Assembly (NCBI GenBank): GCA_963580455.1
Contig: OY756964.1
Location: 23,720,001 to 23,784,000 of the forward strand
Length of the DNA: 64,000 nucleotides
DNA from: Euonymus europaeus
Taxonomy: Eukaryota > Streptophyta > Magnoliopsida > Celastrales > Celastraceae
Direction: 5' to 3'
Part shown: in pieces, positions 1 through 13,500 of the stretch
How positions within the stretch are numbered: position 1 is the stretch's first letter
Layout of the letters: each line of letters opens with the position of its first letter
Notes under the pieces: model-generated
Told to the model about the DNA's origin: nothing
The model's input: the letters and a program-made list of their open reading frames with translations, nothing else
Database searches by the model: none
Translations under genes and position numbers: made by a program

Positions 1-73
1 TTTGCAGGAATTCTCGCGTCATGACAACTGAAAGCATTCAAGACAAAGGAGAAACTAGAAAATGCTCACAAAC

Positions 74-3000
74 TCATTTCAGTAAGGTCTTCACAATGTA
101 CTTCACATTCAGCTTCTTCAGGTCCGTATACGACTGCCCGCAACCAACAAACATGACGGGCGCTCCAGATACATAAACCATTGAGAGCGCAGCTCCAACC
201 TACAACCAAATGTTGATAAACAACATTAAAAACACCCAATAAATCCAAGTACTTCAAAGTATGTATTCACTAAGTGGAACTTCTACTACAAAAAAATGTA
301 AACAACTCCCATTCACAAGACTATTGCAATGGACCGACGGGATGTATGCATGCCTTACTCTCACAAGGAATTGAACCAGTAACCTCAAAGTTTAAGTGGA
401 ACTTCTATTATCTAACCAAAAATGACTAACATACAAATCTAGGACACTGGCAGATAATTTAAGTAATTAAGCTATTAAAGTTTGTATTAACTAAGTGGAA
501 CTTCTACTATCTAACAAAAAGAGACCAACATACAAATCAAGAACCCTGGCAGATAATTTAAGTAATTAAAATAATAAAGCTTGTTGAAATTCAGTAGTCT
601 ACCTTATCATCAATTGTATCAAATTTAGTGAGCAAGATCCCATCAATCAATCTGGGATTAGGTGAAGCAGAAAGATCAGCCAATTTCTGCAAGGGAGAGA
701 TCAACAAGCAGCTCAGTGATCAAGTCCTTAAAGAACTCCCAATAACATACAATAAGCAGCACTATATGATAACTCCATATATCAAAGCAAACCTGATTGA
801 ACTTTGATAGTTGATCAACCGCATCATTTCCAACTAGTGCCTCACCAACAAACAAAACCAGATCTGGTTTGTTCATGTAAATAAGTTTTGATAGAGCTCT
901 CATCAAAGGTTCATTATCCTGGAGGGCACAGCATACATGTCAAACAGCATTAACGTATTTGGCAAACATAGTATCCTATTGCAGAATCCTCTAAATGACA
1001 GGGATACTATTCTAAAAAAGTCCGACCAGGTAACCCCTCGTTCAAAAAATTCAACGTTCATGTTGTTCTTCACAAATCAATTTAATATGCAGTTATCTTC
1101 ATTGCACATATTAGATGATTTATCTTCATGTTTGATTGTATGTCAACAACTATTGTTACATAAAAAAGAACCTACTTCTGCTTCTAAAAGCAATATGCAC
1201 GTACCTAAATCACATTAGTATTGCAACGAGAACAACAGAAACAAGACAACCAGTACCAAAAAGATATTCATTGTATAGTACCTGCATTCGGCCGGCAGTA
1301 TCAACAAGAACTACATCAGATCCATTGCGTTGAGCCTCCTGAATTGCTTCCTTTGCAACAACAGCAGGATCTTTCTCATAGCCTTTCTCAAATATAGGGA
1401 TCTGGCAACAAAAGTCAGTCACAACTCACAACTTATAATGTTGGGACATAATTTCATGTAATGTCTAATATTGGTTCAGGGGGGTGGTGGGGAGAGTTGA
1501 TAAGGTATGGAAAAGGGTAGTTAAGTTGTAGCAAAGGTGATGTACTGCTTGGCAGTTGGCACTTTCTTGTTCTTCGTGCCTTTTTAATATAATTTATTCT
1601 TCTATTCAAAAAAATTACAAGATTCATAGTTTGCTAAGCCTCCATAATTCGTTTCCTTTGGTAATTTTTCCACATGGACAAGAATCCAACCCCCAAGGGC
1701 CCAGATAAACTGAAACATTGAACAATGAGATAATACCTGCAGTCTACGTGCATGGGTTCGCAGCTGCTCAACAGCACCTGATCTGAATGTATCACAAGCA
1801 GCCATCATGACATTGACTTTATGCTGCAGAAGCCAGTATGCAACCTACAAATGACAATAAAAAATAGCCTGTATTGTCCAAAAATATGCCCAAAGCAATT
1901 TAAAAAGGACCTACATCAAAGAACATAGGCTCACACCTTGGCAAGATTGGTAGATTTTCCAACCCCATTAACACCGACAAAGACAACAACATAAGGTTTC
2001 CTCTGTTCCTTGGCAACATGCACATCTCTCATGATGTCGATAGAACGTTTAGGGGTCAATATGCGGACAAGTGCTTCTTCCATTGCATCCTGAAGGAAGA
2101 ATCAAATTGTAAAACAAAGACGGTCAATCAAATATAAAAGCATACAGGAAGCTAAATTTCAAAACCCAACAAGGAATTCCATATCAAAGAATAGAATGGA
2201 CCAAGCTAGCTAACCTTAGCTATTGAAGATATCCTTGTGAATGAAGCCAGCTTTTTACCTTCAAGACTAGAAGCAACTGATTCACAAAGCTTCTCAGCAA
2301 TCTCCTCAGCCTGGAGATATCACATACAATGAAATTCCAAAAGAATGCTTGAAAAGAGATCGGTAGGCATCAACAAACCTAAGTAAGGTACATCTCGTAG
2401 AGATAAGAAATAAAAGTGAAAGCATACCACATTCTTGGTCATGAGCCTATCCTTAAGAGCTTTCAAAGCAGGCTCAAGGTCTGCCTTGTCCAAATTGGCC
2501 TTTCCAGCAATACTGAGAATGGTGCACAAAGAGATTTAACCATCTAATGATTTAAAAAATTCCAATTCTATTTAACAGAGATAGTAAGCCATGCAAGTTA
2601 AAATTGGGGGAAATCCTTCTACAACAAGTAGCAGAAAGCATGAAAGAAAAAAGAATCATGAACAATCAACAAAGTTAATCATAGGCCAAACAATTTTGAA
2701 GGACCGTCATGTATCTGCCATTGGATCAACTAACACATATGTCAAAGGAAGCATGTTTGATACCCATGAGCATATTATGTTCAATCCTGAAGTCCAGATA
2801 GTTTAACATCCAATACAGCCGCATTCTCTCTGAGATAATTACAATTTTAACATTATAAGCCTACCAACTGATGCTTGAGCTGACATTCTGGCACAAAGAC
2901 CTTGAAACTCCCAACAGAATGATGCAACACGCACCCAAAAAAAAAAAAACTTTTTGCGGCCAAGAATTCCAATTACACGCTAGAATATAATTGTGGCCCA

Positions 3001-4327
3001 CAACCATCTGGGAGATGCAGACACAAGACAGAAAACTAGACTCATTTGGCCTCCTACTATCACAGCTAAGATCCAGTAATAACTTACCTTCCCAAACTAA
3101 GGTAAACAGCACTATGTGTCTAAACGTGGGTGTCCTAATTCAAGAGAGGGTGATGACATAATAACCGGGGAATAAATAGAAGATCAAATGCCTTGAGAAT
3201 CGTTGGTTCAATTTTTGTTTCATGAACAAATATGCCTCGTTTAAATAGAACTTTTAGGGGTATGTAAAAGCTTTGAGGATCATACACAAACTTGTGCCGT
3301 CCTTAAATTGATAAACAATAAGTAGACACAAAAACAAAACCATGTACCTCTGAAACATAGATGAAAACCATCCTTTCTTCTTAGCCTCAGGCTTGCTGTT
3401 CTTCCTGGCATCAGCATCATCTTCTTCTTCAGACTCACTATCACTGCTTAAAATCTCTTCTTTGTCCATCATACTTTCACCATGTTTAACTCCAGCAACC
3501 TCTATATTGTCCCCATTCTCTTCCGTTGGATCAGTAAAATCCAATTTCTTCTCTTCAGGAGGCTTATTGTCCCAAACTCTATTCTTCTTTTCTATCTTTT
3601 TCTTTGAGTCCACTTTCGAAGGACCCTTGTTAACAACAGTATCAGTTTTCTTAACACCTTTAGTTCTACGCTTAAGTTCATCTACATTGAAAGCTCCAAC
3701 GTTGGAACTTGCATTTTCCTTACCATTTACAACACTAGAAGCTCGAGATTCTTCAATCTCAACAAGGTTTCCGTTGGAGTGTCCATTCTCCAACTTCCCA
3801 CCTTTCCAATCATCACCATCCCCGCCATCCTTTTGCAGAGAACTTCCCCCTTTCTTCTTCTTATTTCCAACTTCAGAAACGGCCCTTGACGTCTGTCCTT
3901 GCTTCTTACCACCATTTAAAGGCTTACTGGTCGGCTTTGATTTCCTTAATTCCTCAGCCCGGGCTTCTGCTTCCTTCTTAAGCTGCCTAAAGGTTTCATC
4001 AAAGTCATTGTAGACAGTTCGTTTCGGATCATATATCTCCGAAAACTCACGCTTCACCATAGCAAGCAGATCATCCACATACAATAACTGTAGAATCCGC
4101 TGATACACAGCAACAAAAACAAGGCCAAGCTCGTTATGGAAAGTCCATTTAAGGGTATAAGCACCACCTTGGGTATCATAGTTGTACGATGATGCACCAG
4201 ATCGTTCCTCCAAAAGACAGGTCCTGATCAAAGCATCGATTGGTGATCCTCTAAGAGCATTCCCAAGCTGATTACATGTCCAGAGGATTAATCCTCCCCG
4301 GGTAAATATCAGTAATTCCTCTAACAT
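74..4327 (-). CDS. Signal recognition particle receptor subunit alpha (SR-alpha, FtsY-type GTPase)
   Basis: Docks ribosome-SRP complexes at the ER membrane and, with SRP54, hydrolyses GTP to release nascent chains to the translocon. Coding exons (minus strand): 4327-3348, 2512-2428, 2310-2215, 2089-1937, 1844-1737, 1401-1282, 918-793, 686-603, 199-74. They join in frame to 625 codons plus TGA, close to the usual plant length of about 630. The N-terminus ([16 protein letters not shown]) is the SRX domain that binds the beta subunit. A charged Lys/Glu/Ser linker fills about residues 140-330. The NG GTPase domain follows, with G1 [21 protein letters not shown]3 DTAGRMQ, G4 TKFD and a closing GCGQSYTDL. 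All key GTPase residues look intact. A 5'UTR intron is likely (acceptor before 4348, donor after 4727). Family assignment is very secure; exon edges come from GT-AG sites and frame. Confidence 0.95.
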
Positions 4328-4348
4328 CTTCGATTGTCACCAATTATC

Positions 4349-4850
4349 CTGCAATTGAATCCACCCAAAATAAGATAGTCATAAAGCCTGCAAATTTATC
4401 GACTAATTCATGCTACAAAAGACAAAGGTTCATATCAAGACATCATCAAAATCCCATCTTTTCAAAAAAAATATAACGGATTAGAGTTAAGTGCTACGAT
4501 CAGCACTCAAAGCACCAAAAAAACGAAAGATGTTGACATCAAAATCTGGCGATTCACAGCAATACAATACGCAATCGTAAGATTAATTTGAAACTCAAAA
4601 TTCCACATATCAAAAGTTACGGAATTCAAACGCCAGACACACTTATTACAAGAACCAAATCATAACATAAGATATGCTGCTAAAGATCTACGATTCGAAT
4701 CGAAGTTCATGGAAAAATAAACGTACCTGACTTTATCTATGAAAATCTGAGAAACTACGAAGAACTACAATTTAAAGGAAAAAAAACGAAAGAAGGAAAT
4801 GGGATGTGTGGAGGTTCTACACTTCCACTATTGTCTTATAGATTTTATTA
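4349..4850 (-). other. 5'UTR intron and leader exon of the SRP-receptor gene
   Basis: Read on the minus strand, a CAG acceptor sits 21 bases upstream of the start codon at 4327, and a donor (GTACGT) follows position 4727. This implies a 5'UTR intron of about 378 bp and a non-coding first exon running from 4727 to roughly 4850. The transcription start is not determined. This is inference from splice-site pattern only. Confidence 0.45.
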
Positions 4851-4869
4851 TATCGATATCCATGGTCGG

Positions 4870-6190
4870 TAAGCGAAATTGCGAGGGTTGTTTTGTCAAT
4901 AAAAAATAGTGAAAAAATTGTTTAATTTTCCTTTTTAACTTGTTTTTTCCTTCTTTAATTTAATGGATTTGAACGAATCTTATTTCGCAAGTTAATTTGT
5001 ATGTAATCTCAAACTACTCTCTTTTCTTATTTAAAAAAATAATGAATTTGAAAAGGTAAGAGACATTTAATATGGTTTGATAATTTTTTTTATTCTATTC
5101 TATAACCGATTTTGGAGTTAGAAATATTTTCATCAAGATCATTATGGAGAGTTGAATTGAACAGATTCTATGAACAACTTATTATGTTGTTGCTAGTCGA
5201 TTCTAATGAACATACAGAAAAAAAAATAGTTTCTTTACACTTCCAATAATCCTATAAGAATGCCTACTATTAGTTAAGGGTTAGGTAGAGCACTCCTTGA
5301 AAATACGCTTACTTTCATTTTGTGAAATTGAATCATTATCATTTGAACTTTTATTTCAAAATAAGTTGAACGACTACATGAGTTTATGAAAAATGGAAGA
5401 AAATACACTTCGTGTATCAATTTATGTGATTCATTTCTATTTAATATCATATTTTGATCAACTCTCGCCAATACTTTTGGATAAAAGAGGAGAGTCGTGG
5501 TGGCATACAACTCTATCAAACCTATAAACACAGTTGAAATTGAATATGAAATCATATGTTTTGCATGATCCTCATCACTATAAACTCCAAATAACTCAGA
5601 CCTCTCTATTTTAGATTTGGATGCGCAGATGACGAAAATTGCAAGGCAAATGGTGTATGGCTTCGCAACAAAGGAAGGGAACTCCATAAAGGGTGAAATA
5701 GGGAATGTGATCATTGTTGATTTTGTCTCTCTGTCTAGACACAAATGCATAAAGAAAGAAGAAAACATGGAAACTCCACCCTCGAAGAAGAATCCACACC
5801 GCACCCACCTAATCTTCTGAGGTCGGACTCTCGCTCTTCAATGGCCCAGCTGGACCAAAATTTATGTAGAAAAAAAATATAAAGGCAAGGGAAGGAAACA
5901 TAGAGTCGATAGAGGGGAAGGGAAGAAGGATGATAGATACATGCGCAGCAGATGTCTTCAATTGTCCTCCCAACCAAACCCATCTGTACTCTCCCACAGC
6001 ACAATGGAGGATAAAAATGTGAACCAGAAATACTCTGCCGCAAACTCCCACCACCCCCACCAAAAAAAAATCCCATCTTCATCACTGTCTCAAACTCTCA
6101 AAAGAAAACATTTTTTTCACCGAACTATGTGGGCTTCTTTGGATTTTCTCTGTCTTGGTTAGAGTTTCACAGAGAAAACAGGAAAGCAAG
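4870..6190. other. Intergenic region, divergent promoter space
   Basis: AT-rich sequence between the leader of the SRP-receptor gene (minus) and the isolated exon at 6191 (plus). Several open frames occur here on both strands, but none has family resemblance, exon-like codon use or consistent splice sites. I see no transposon termini. The last 300 bases before 6191 are rich in CT/CA and could be the leader of the plus-strand transcript that starts with the isolated exon. Confidence 0.4.
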
Positions 6191-6307
6191 ATGAAAGGGG
6201 TGGATGTGGCTCCTAGAACTAAGTCCCCTTCTCCGTATGGCGTTTATGAAGACCGAATCAGTTTCAAACATCAGAGACTCTTGCAAGACTTCGAGGAGAT
6301 ATCCAAG
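6191..6307 (+). pseudogene. Isolated first coding exon of an unidentified plant gene
   Basis: ATG at 6191 opens a 39-codon frame (beginning MKGVDVAPRTKSPSPYGVYE and continuing through ISFKHQRLLQDFEEISK) that ends exactly at an AAG|GTAACT donor after 6307. The sequence is protein-like: a basic/proline start, then an amphipathic stretch that reads like the beginning of a coiled coil. Downstream to 7500 I find no exon that could continue it; the next features are a MITE and then the 3' end of the oppositely oriented eIFiso4G gene. It may be the 5' remnant of a gene whose remainder was lost, or exon 1 of a gene whose next exon lies far away. I do not recognise the family with certainty. Calling it a pseudogene is inference; the exon itself has no defect. 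Confidence 0.5.
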
Positions 6308-7440
6308 GTAACTTTTGTTTTTTGGTGATTCCCTTTGTGGGTTTTCCTATGGTCGCTTGTGTGATTATCTGGAGGAGGGTCTTGATTTTTCTTTGTCGAT
6401 TTCTTCTGTATGGTTACTTTAGCTTGTTTGGTTACCTGGATTAAGAGGAGATGGTTTTAATTTGTCTTTTGCTCTATTGGGTTGGTTGATTGATTGAAAT
6501 CATGCATCGTTGAAGCTAGGGAATGGATTCTTTTCTCCTGGCAGTTTTTTTTATCACCATTGCAAGTGCTCTAAGTGAAGTAAGAGTGGTTGGGCCTCCT
6601 TTAATACCGTATTGATGTTTTTAGGGAAAAAAACAATTTTTGAAAATAATTTTAAAATTATAAATGTATATTATTCGGTCTAACAAATCTAAATACCTAG
6701 GTTTAATTAAAATGGAGAAAGAAAAATATATAGAAATTTGTGTTCCTCCACTTACAAGCGAGGACGTAATCTCCCCCACCAATGAGATCTTCTAAAGGAC
6801 AAAATTGTGAGTTTTAAGATGTGTTTGATAAGAGTATAATAATTATAAACGCAATAAAAAATACATAAATAAATAAATATTCATGTATGATAGACATATA
6901 TGATATTGAACTGAATAATTTTTTTAAAGAATTTTCATGAAAGAGGCGAATAATGATCACCATAATAATATATTTCACTCTCATTTATTATATTCTTACC
7001 AAACACACCCTAAAACACCATTCAACTGAAGCAGACAACACATCTTCGAATATCCAATTTATGACGTGATAACAAAACAAAGAATCAATCCTAAAACACC
7101 ATTCAACTGAATGTAGGGTGTTTCAGTTGGAACATAAGTTACATAACAATGGCAAGCTAAACTCTGAGATCAACGACTCACCAATAAACCTGGTTCAAAA
7201 AGCAGTCTCCAAAACAAAATTGATGGTAAAATAACTAATCAAATACAAAACAACTGGTTCCCTTATAAGGGTCACCCTCTCGATCAATCAGCCATTTAGT
7301 TAGCCAAGAATCGAGATCAAAATCCATGGGGTATTATGGTTTAATTTCTTTAGTCAATAACAAACTGCTATAACATCAAAAAATATACAACTCCATCAAA
7401 ATTACCCACTTTAGCAGCTCCACCTTATGATGGAATACAA
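6308..7440. other. Non-coding stretch downstream of the isolated exon
   Basis: AT-rich and without a supportable exon on either strand. It contains a MITE-like element (6812-7015). A direct repeat of about 21 bases (starting CTAAAACACCATTCAACTGA) occurs at about 7010 and again at about 7090. The right end probably holds the 3'UTR of the minus-strand eIFiso4G gene. Confidence 0.5.
6812..7015. mobile_element. MITE with about 31-bp terminal inverted repeats
   Basis: The left end, 6812-6842 (core GTGTTTGATAAGAGTATAAT), is the near-perfect reverse complement of the right end, 6985-7015 (core ATTATATTCTTACCAAACAC). The repeats differ at a few positions over 31 bases. The element is about 204 bp and AT-rich, with no coding capacity. 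The TGTGTTTGG-type terminus resembles hAT-related MITEs, but I could not find a clear target-site duplication, so the superfamily is uncertain. Confidence 0.65.
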
Positions 7441-7539
7441 AGTTGATTGCCTAAAACAAAAAGTCGGGTAAGAGGGGATTGTCGAGATGTGAGAATAAGG
7501 ACATTTAAGTTTCAAATACTCTTGCAAACGGAAAGCCTC

Positions 7540-10500
7540 TTACAGCAGGCTCTGGCAAGCCTTGATATCGGATGCCTGTGAATCCAACAGCACTTGCCCA
7601 GGACCAGAAGCAACTACCCTCAGCGCTGCATCAAACACTGCTTTCCGGAACATGTCATCTTCCATCTTCTTAAGGACCTCAGTCACAGCCTTAAAGTCCA
7701 ATGCTCCAGCCAAGATTAATACTCCAATTATCTCACCAAAATTATTTGGCGCCTTTGGTAAATCAATGCCAACATCATCTAACATCGAGGCATAGACAAG
7801 CAGACCAGTCTCTATGTCTCTCGCTGTAAAAACCCTCTTAGCGAACAAATATTCCATAAGTTTCCCAACTGGTTCGATGCACGGAGGAATTTTCTCCAGT
7901 CCAAGGGAGATTGCTTCCTTGACCACATCAGGGTGGTATGCAGGAGCCTTTAGCTCCTCCACACATTGTAATGCTTCATCCAAAATCCGGACACTAAAAT
8001 ATTCCTCCAAAAGTCCTACTGTTTTTCTCCGAAGTTCATCTGGATTCAACCTTGAAGCTGAAGCCGAGGATTTCTCCATCACCGGAGGCACAGACATAGG
8101 AAGAAAAGGTTTAGACTCTGCAGGCACAGTGCTTAGAGCAATGTCAGATGGGCGAGGAGGGCTGCTGCCAGCACCCTGCAAAAGGGCACTGCTCCTCCCA
8201 CTGATGACCCCACCACTACCCTGAGGTAACAGCCTAGCATTCACTGATGATGACTTGTTAACCAATGGGGCTTGTACACGCCCTACAGACTGCACACCTG
8301 GTCCATCACCCCTTGGCATTGACCGGATCCTTGGAACCTCCCAATTATCATCATCAATTTCGGGCATCCCAGGCATCTTTCTAGTACCCGGCATGCCAGG
8401 CATCATTCCCCCTGAGCCTGGTCGGTTCATATGGAAGCCCACAGAGCCAGCAGTCCCAGGAGGGCCAGATATTACACCACGATTATTCCTAATACTTGCA
8501 GTGGCACCAGGACGCAACCCAAGATTTTTCTCTGCTTCAGAATGTATTTCAGTAATGGTTTTGGCTTTTACCTGAAGAGATACACAAAGGCAAGAGATGG
8601 TTAGAGATTTAAGAATCAGCTTCACACAACACCCATGCACGTGCTCACATACACAAGCAACCAATTTCTTTTTCAGTTACCTCTTCACGCCTAGGAACCC
8701 AATTACTCACTCGAAGATCAAGCACATCACGAACCATGAACCTCAGTCGTTGAGCCAGTTGGGAATTGGTAGTCAATTCCTTCAATCGGCTAAAGTAGAT
8801 ATCATTTATACGCCGTGATTTTGGGCTCTCATCAAGTTGCTTGCCTATGGTGTTAAAGAATTGACAGATGGCTTCAACATTTTCCTCCGCTGGACAAGCT
8901 TTGATATCCTGTCCCAAGAGCTCCTGCATACATAAGAAGTAACAATGAATGACATCAGAGATATATCCAGTTTCATTGCTTTAAGAATAGCTAAATGAAG
9001 GAGCTCCTAAAAAGAATAACCTGAACAATGAGATGGACTATCTTTTCAGATACCATCTTCTGCTTCAATAGCTCCCCAATCAAACGGATGTTTCCAAGAG
9101 TACGAAGCTTGACGATTCTTTCTTTGTCTCGGCGCTCCGCCTCTTGCTCTGAAGCTGTCATCTGTCTCACTTCTTCCCTCAGTTGGTCAGCACCCTCAAA
9201 TGCCTCCTGGCAGTTATCCAAGAGGATTCGCTTAAAAGTGATTTCTTTACCTCCAGGTTCATCAGATGGGAAGGGGGGCAGCTTCTCATTAAGATCAGAA
9301 CACAACAGCGCATACATAGGACAAAATGTGGGTTCCAGAACAGCCTTATCAAATATTAACGATATAACACCCTGCATCAAAAAGCCATCTGAGAGTTCAA
9401 TTGACTCCTCCAAAACTTTTTAAGAACAAAATATTTAGGCAAAGGCAGGTTGAGGTAAAAAAAATATATAACCTTCAATATATCAGCTGATGTGATGCCA
9501 GAATCAATAAGTTGGCCCTTGAGGAGATCAAATTTCTCAGGGGTAAGCTTGTTCAATATCCTGCGAGGACTCTACTTATATTAATGAACATTACCACTAT
9601 TACTTTCACTCACCACCTACAACCGAGGGTGTCAATCTAAATATCTGAGACAATTAAAATGGGGTGCATGCCCCAAAGTTGCAAATTTACAAAACACACG
9701 TGTGACGAGGCACATTAGTCAAGCAAAAAGTAGTTTATGATTGAGTTATAGTTGACCGTTATCCGTGATTAGGGAGATGAATTATGTACAAATTTGAATG
9801 CATGCAAACACTTCTAAATCACATTAAAAGAATTTGCATTCCCCATTTTGCAATGCCATACTTACGTCACAGGTCACAACCTATGCTAATGTACACGATA
9901 TAACACATCAAAAATTCAATGTCTCTTAAGGAGAAAAACTAAAGCTCAAGATATAACACGATGCCGCAAGTTAAAAATGATGTTGCAACATAATACTGCG
10001 ACCATGTGTTTGCTTTTGTTATTTAGAGGAGTCAAACCATTACATATCTTATCAAAAAACTTGTATATTATTTGCTATGAGCAAAATCACAAGTAATAAG
10101 ATTCTTTGCTATTCTAGATACTTTATATAGAATTTGCAGAAACTGAAAACGGCTATTAGTAGCAAATTGAAATGAGTTTCCTATGCATAGGAAGATCAGG
10201 TATGCCATTAGCCTACAATTTAAAATTTGAACAGTCAAAACTTGAATTATAATTGTGATATCTTACCCTTTCACAGTCTTCAAGACACGGTCCTTTTCAG
10301 ATAGATTCCCCCTTCTAGCTGACCATGGCACCTCGGCCCTGATTAAAGTAGGAGCAGGTCCTCCCTGTTTTTAACACAGAATACATCTGCTACACTAAGC
10401 CCAAAAAGAAACAAAAGAAATGTCCAGATGTTTCATAAAATAAACTGCAAGAAAAAAAAATGAAGAAACAAATGGACTTGTAAATAAGTATCACATGACA

Positions 10501-13500
10501 AGACTCAAGAGAGTAAGAAGCATGAGAATGAATAAATGTAAAACCAGGAAGCCATAGGTTTGAACATGGAAGATACATACCCAAAGATATTGACGCAAAA
10601 AAGAAAAAAAATGAAAACAAGTATTAAGACAAATAAGTAAAAAAAAAATGTTATATTCTTTATCCAGCAATAACAGAGCATCAACCAAAACCAAAAAGTG
10701 GAAAACAACAAAAACACTCGAGATCTAAATCCACTAGGAGAACTTGGGCAATCATGAAACAAATTTCTTAAAAAGTTAAAATTGTATCACGATGCCAATT
10801 TTTAGAATTTGAAATTAAGTACTAGCATATACAATAAAGAGAAAAAGAAGAGGATGGACATGCCCGTAGTTCTTCCACATAATCCATATTATTCAGTATG
10901 AACGCATCAACCTCACAAGTGGTTGCCAAGAAAAGAATGCCACTTTAGAAACTTCCAGAAGTAGGATTTTTAAAAATAAACCTTCTACAGAGATTTGAAG
11001 AAAGAAAGAAAAAAATCTTTCTTTAAATATTCATTCTTCTTTTCCCTTCAAGCCTGTAAAACAGACATAAGCTGACATTTTAATTTTAATCATTTGATCA
11101 TCACTCTATTCCTAAGATACACTTAACCGAGATAATTATATGTTTCCTAGGTGATCTTTAAGATAATAATCGTTTCACTTTCACATTACATAAGGATACA
11201 CTTAACTGAGATTTTGAGATCTTTCCACATGGCTAATGTCTAAAAAAGGAAAAATGCTGCCCCCCCATTTCTTGTCCCCATCCCATTTGAAGTATTGGTA
11301 GTTTAGGGGCCCTACATCGTTGTTCATAATCAATGGATATCTCATGCGCCACAAGGATTGGGGGTGAAAATGGAGACAATTTTTTGGGGGTCTAAAGCTT
11401 TGCTTCTTCTGACCAACCTCATCATTGGATAACTGCCTTCATTTCTTTCCCAACTCTACTTCTATGACCATGCATTCACTTCAGTACTCTTTTTCATGAG
11501 ATGCGTAGCAGATAAATGTCAGTTAAACACCACTAGTGCACTAGGTTCCCGCAGTGGGCGGGGTCGAGAACATACAAGATGTATGCAGACCTTACCCCGC
11601 ATAATCTGTGGAGAGGTTATTTCTAGGAATTGACCCTGTGGCAGAGGAAAGTAAAAAAAAAGAATAAGGAATGGTTATCCAGAACAAATTATCCTTCAAT
11701 GTTCCTATCTCAACGGCAAAACAAGTTATCCAAATAACATCACTAGATTCATACCACAAGGGAACACCAATGAACACTCATGAACACTCATAACAACAAT
11801 GTCAAGTTCCCTGCAAAGAACTCACTTTAAGGAGAAATTGACTTCAGTTATACAGCTAAAGTACAAACAAAATAAATAACCAAATAAATTCAGATGAATA
11901 ACCGTTTGGTTGGTAGAGATTTGTGCCCTTGAAAATTGGGAGTTGAGTTGCTCTTGGCGATTAAACGGATTTGCTTCTGGCTCGCGGGAGTCCCAGGATC
12001 TGTCATCTCCAGAGGAAGAAAATGGAGTAGAACGGCTGCGCCAGTCACGATCATCTAGCTCAGAATAACGGCTCTGAGACTGATTCAGAGGCTGTAGCGA
12101 GAGTAAACAAACTTTGTCACACAAGGTATCACAGTTAAATAGAAAAATAAAAAGAGAGAAAGTAGTTCAACTTTAGGAATGCAACAAACGGTTCTAACAA
12201 TCAGTCCAACTGTAATCTATGAGGAATAAACACACACATAGAGAAAATTAAAAAGCCAAAAGCCAAGTTGAATTATGCACCAACAGACACCAAGTTTTTT
12301 CTGAAAAAACATAATAAACAAGCTACAAATCACCAGATCAGAGTTGGACAGGAACTCACATCGGTCTCTCCACGGGCCCAGCTTTGTTCCTCACCAAAAA
12401 GTTCAACATCAATTTCTTTTTTGATTTGTAGAATCTCCTCAGAAACTTCAACAGCCTATGAGGAAACATCAATATATGGAACAAAACTCAACTATGGTAT
12501 TATAATTATAGCAGTTGATTCAGTTCATCGCAATTAAAAATTGGAATGCATTCCGTCATATTCAAACATCAGATCACATAGTTCAACTTTTCACCTTTCT
12601 AAGCTCTAACAGCTGCTCTCTACTGTACCGTGCACGATCGCGGCCCTCAAACCTTGAGTCTCCAGTCTAAACAACAAAACCTCCACAAAGTCAAAAACCT
12701 TAACATATACTAATTGAAATGACAAATTCATAATCAAATCATCCTAAAGCACAAATGAATAAAAAACACAAATAGAGTTCAACAAAATCATGCAGAGTCA
12801 GACCACAGTATTGCTCGAATGTATTCCAATGACTGCAAAAATAGCATTACTCAACAACAAAAAGGCGCAAACAAAGAAGCTGTGAGTATAAACAAAGATT
12901 ATCAGGGTCCAAGGAAAAAACATAATGTCCAAAGCACAGCTTTGAACCACATTATAGAAACTTCATCACAGCATCACCAGAAGCCCGGACAATTACTTTA
13001 GGAAGTGGCCATGAAAAGCATCGTAGAAAAACGATAATTCATTCAACCACGAGTACAGAATGGGTAATATATGGCAAGGCTTAAAAAAAGAACTTTAAAT
13101 CTCTGTAGGTCCTTTATGGGCAATCTCGAACTTAGTACAAAGCCCACCTAAAGCCTACATATTGCTGTTCGTCCATATTTACAGCAGGCGCACATTTTAA
13201 GTGCCCCACCAAGAATTAGGACACTGAATTACAAATACCTGTAGTGTTAATTGCTCCGTTAAGGTTTAAATATCAGAAAGTATACTAATATGATCAAACA
13301 CTGCACGGACCGACCAAACCAAAACACCAAATACGCGCCCAGCTAAAATATTATTCTCCTAAATCTGTGGTGACGAACACAACCAATCAGAAAAACCAAA
13401 CCAAGATTGAATCTTCATCAAAACCGGATCTATGATAGCCCCATCATAGAAACCAGAAACTGCTGCCATTAAAATAAAAAACAGAAACACCTCAAACAGT

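Noticed and set aside
3393..4013. 206-codon open frame on the plus strand, rich in Ser/Phe/Leu
   Set aside because: It is the antisense shadow of the Lys/Glu/Ser-rich linker of the SRP-receptor exon; composition reflects the opposite strand.
5274..6085. Several overlapping frames of 60-176 codons on both strands
   Set aside because: Mutually overlapping, low-complexity Phe/Ser/Cys-rich translations without splice context or recognisable domains; treated as chance frames in a promoter region.
7562..8575. Plus-strand frames (77, 136 and 106 codons) opposite the last eIFiso4G exon
   Set aside because: Shadows of the MA3 and Gly/Pro-rich coding sequence on the minus strand.
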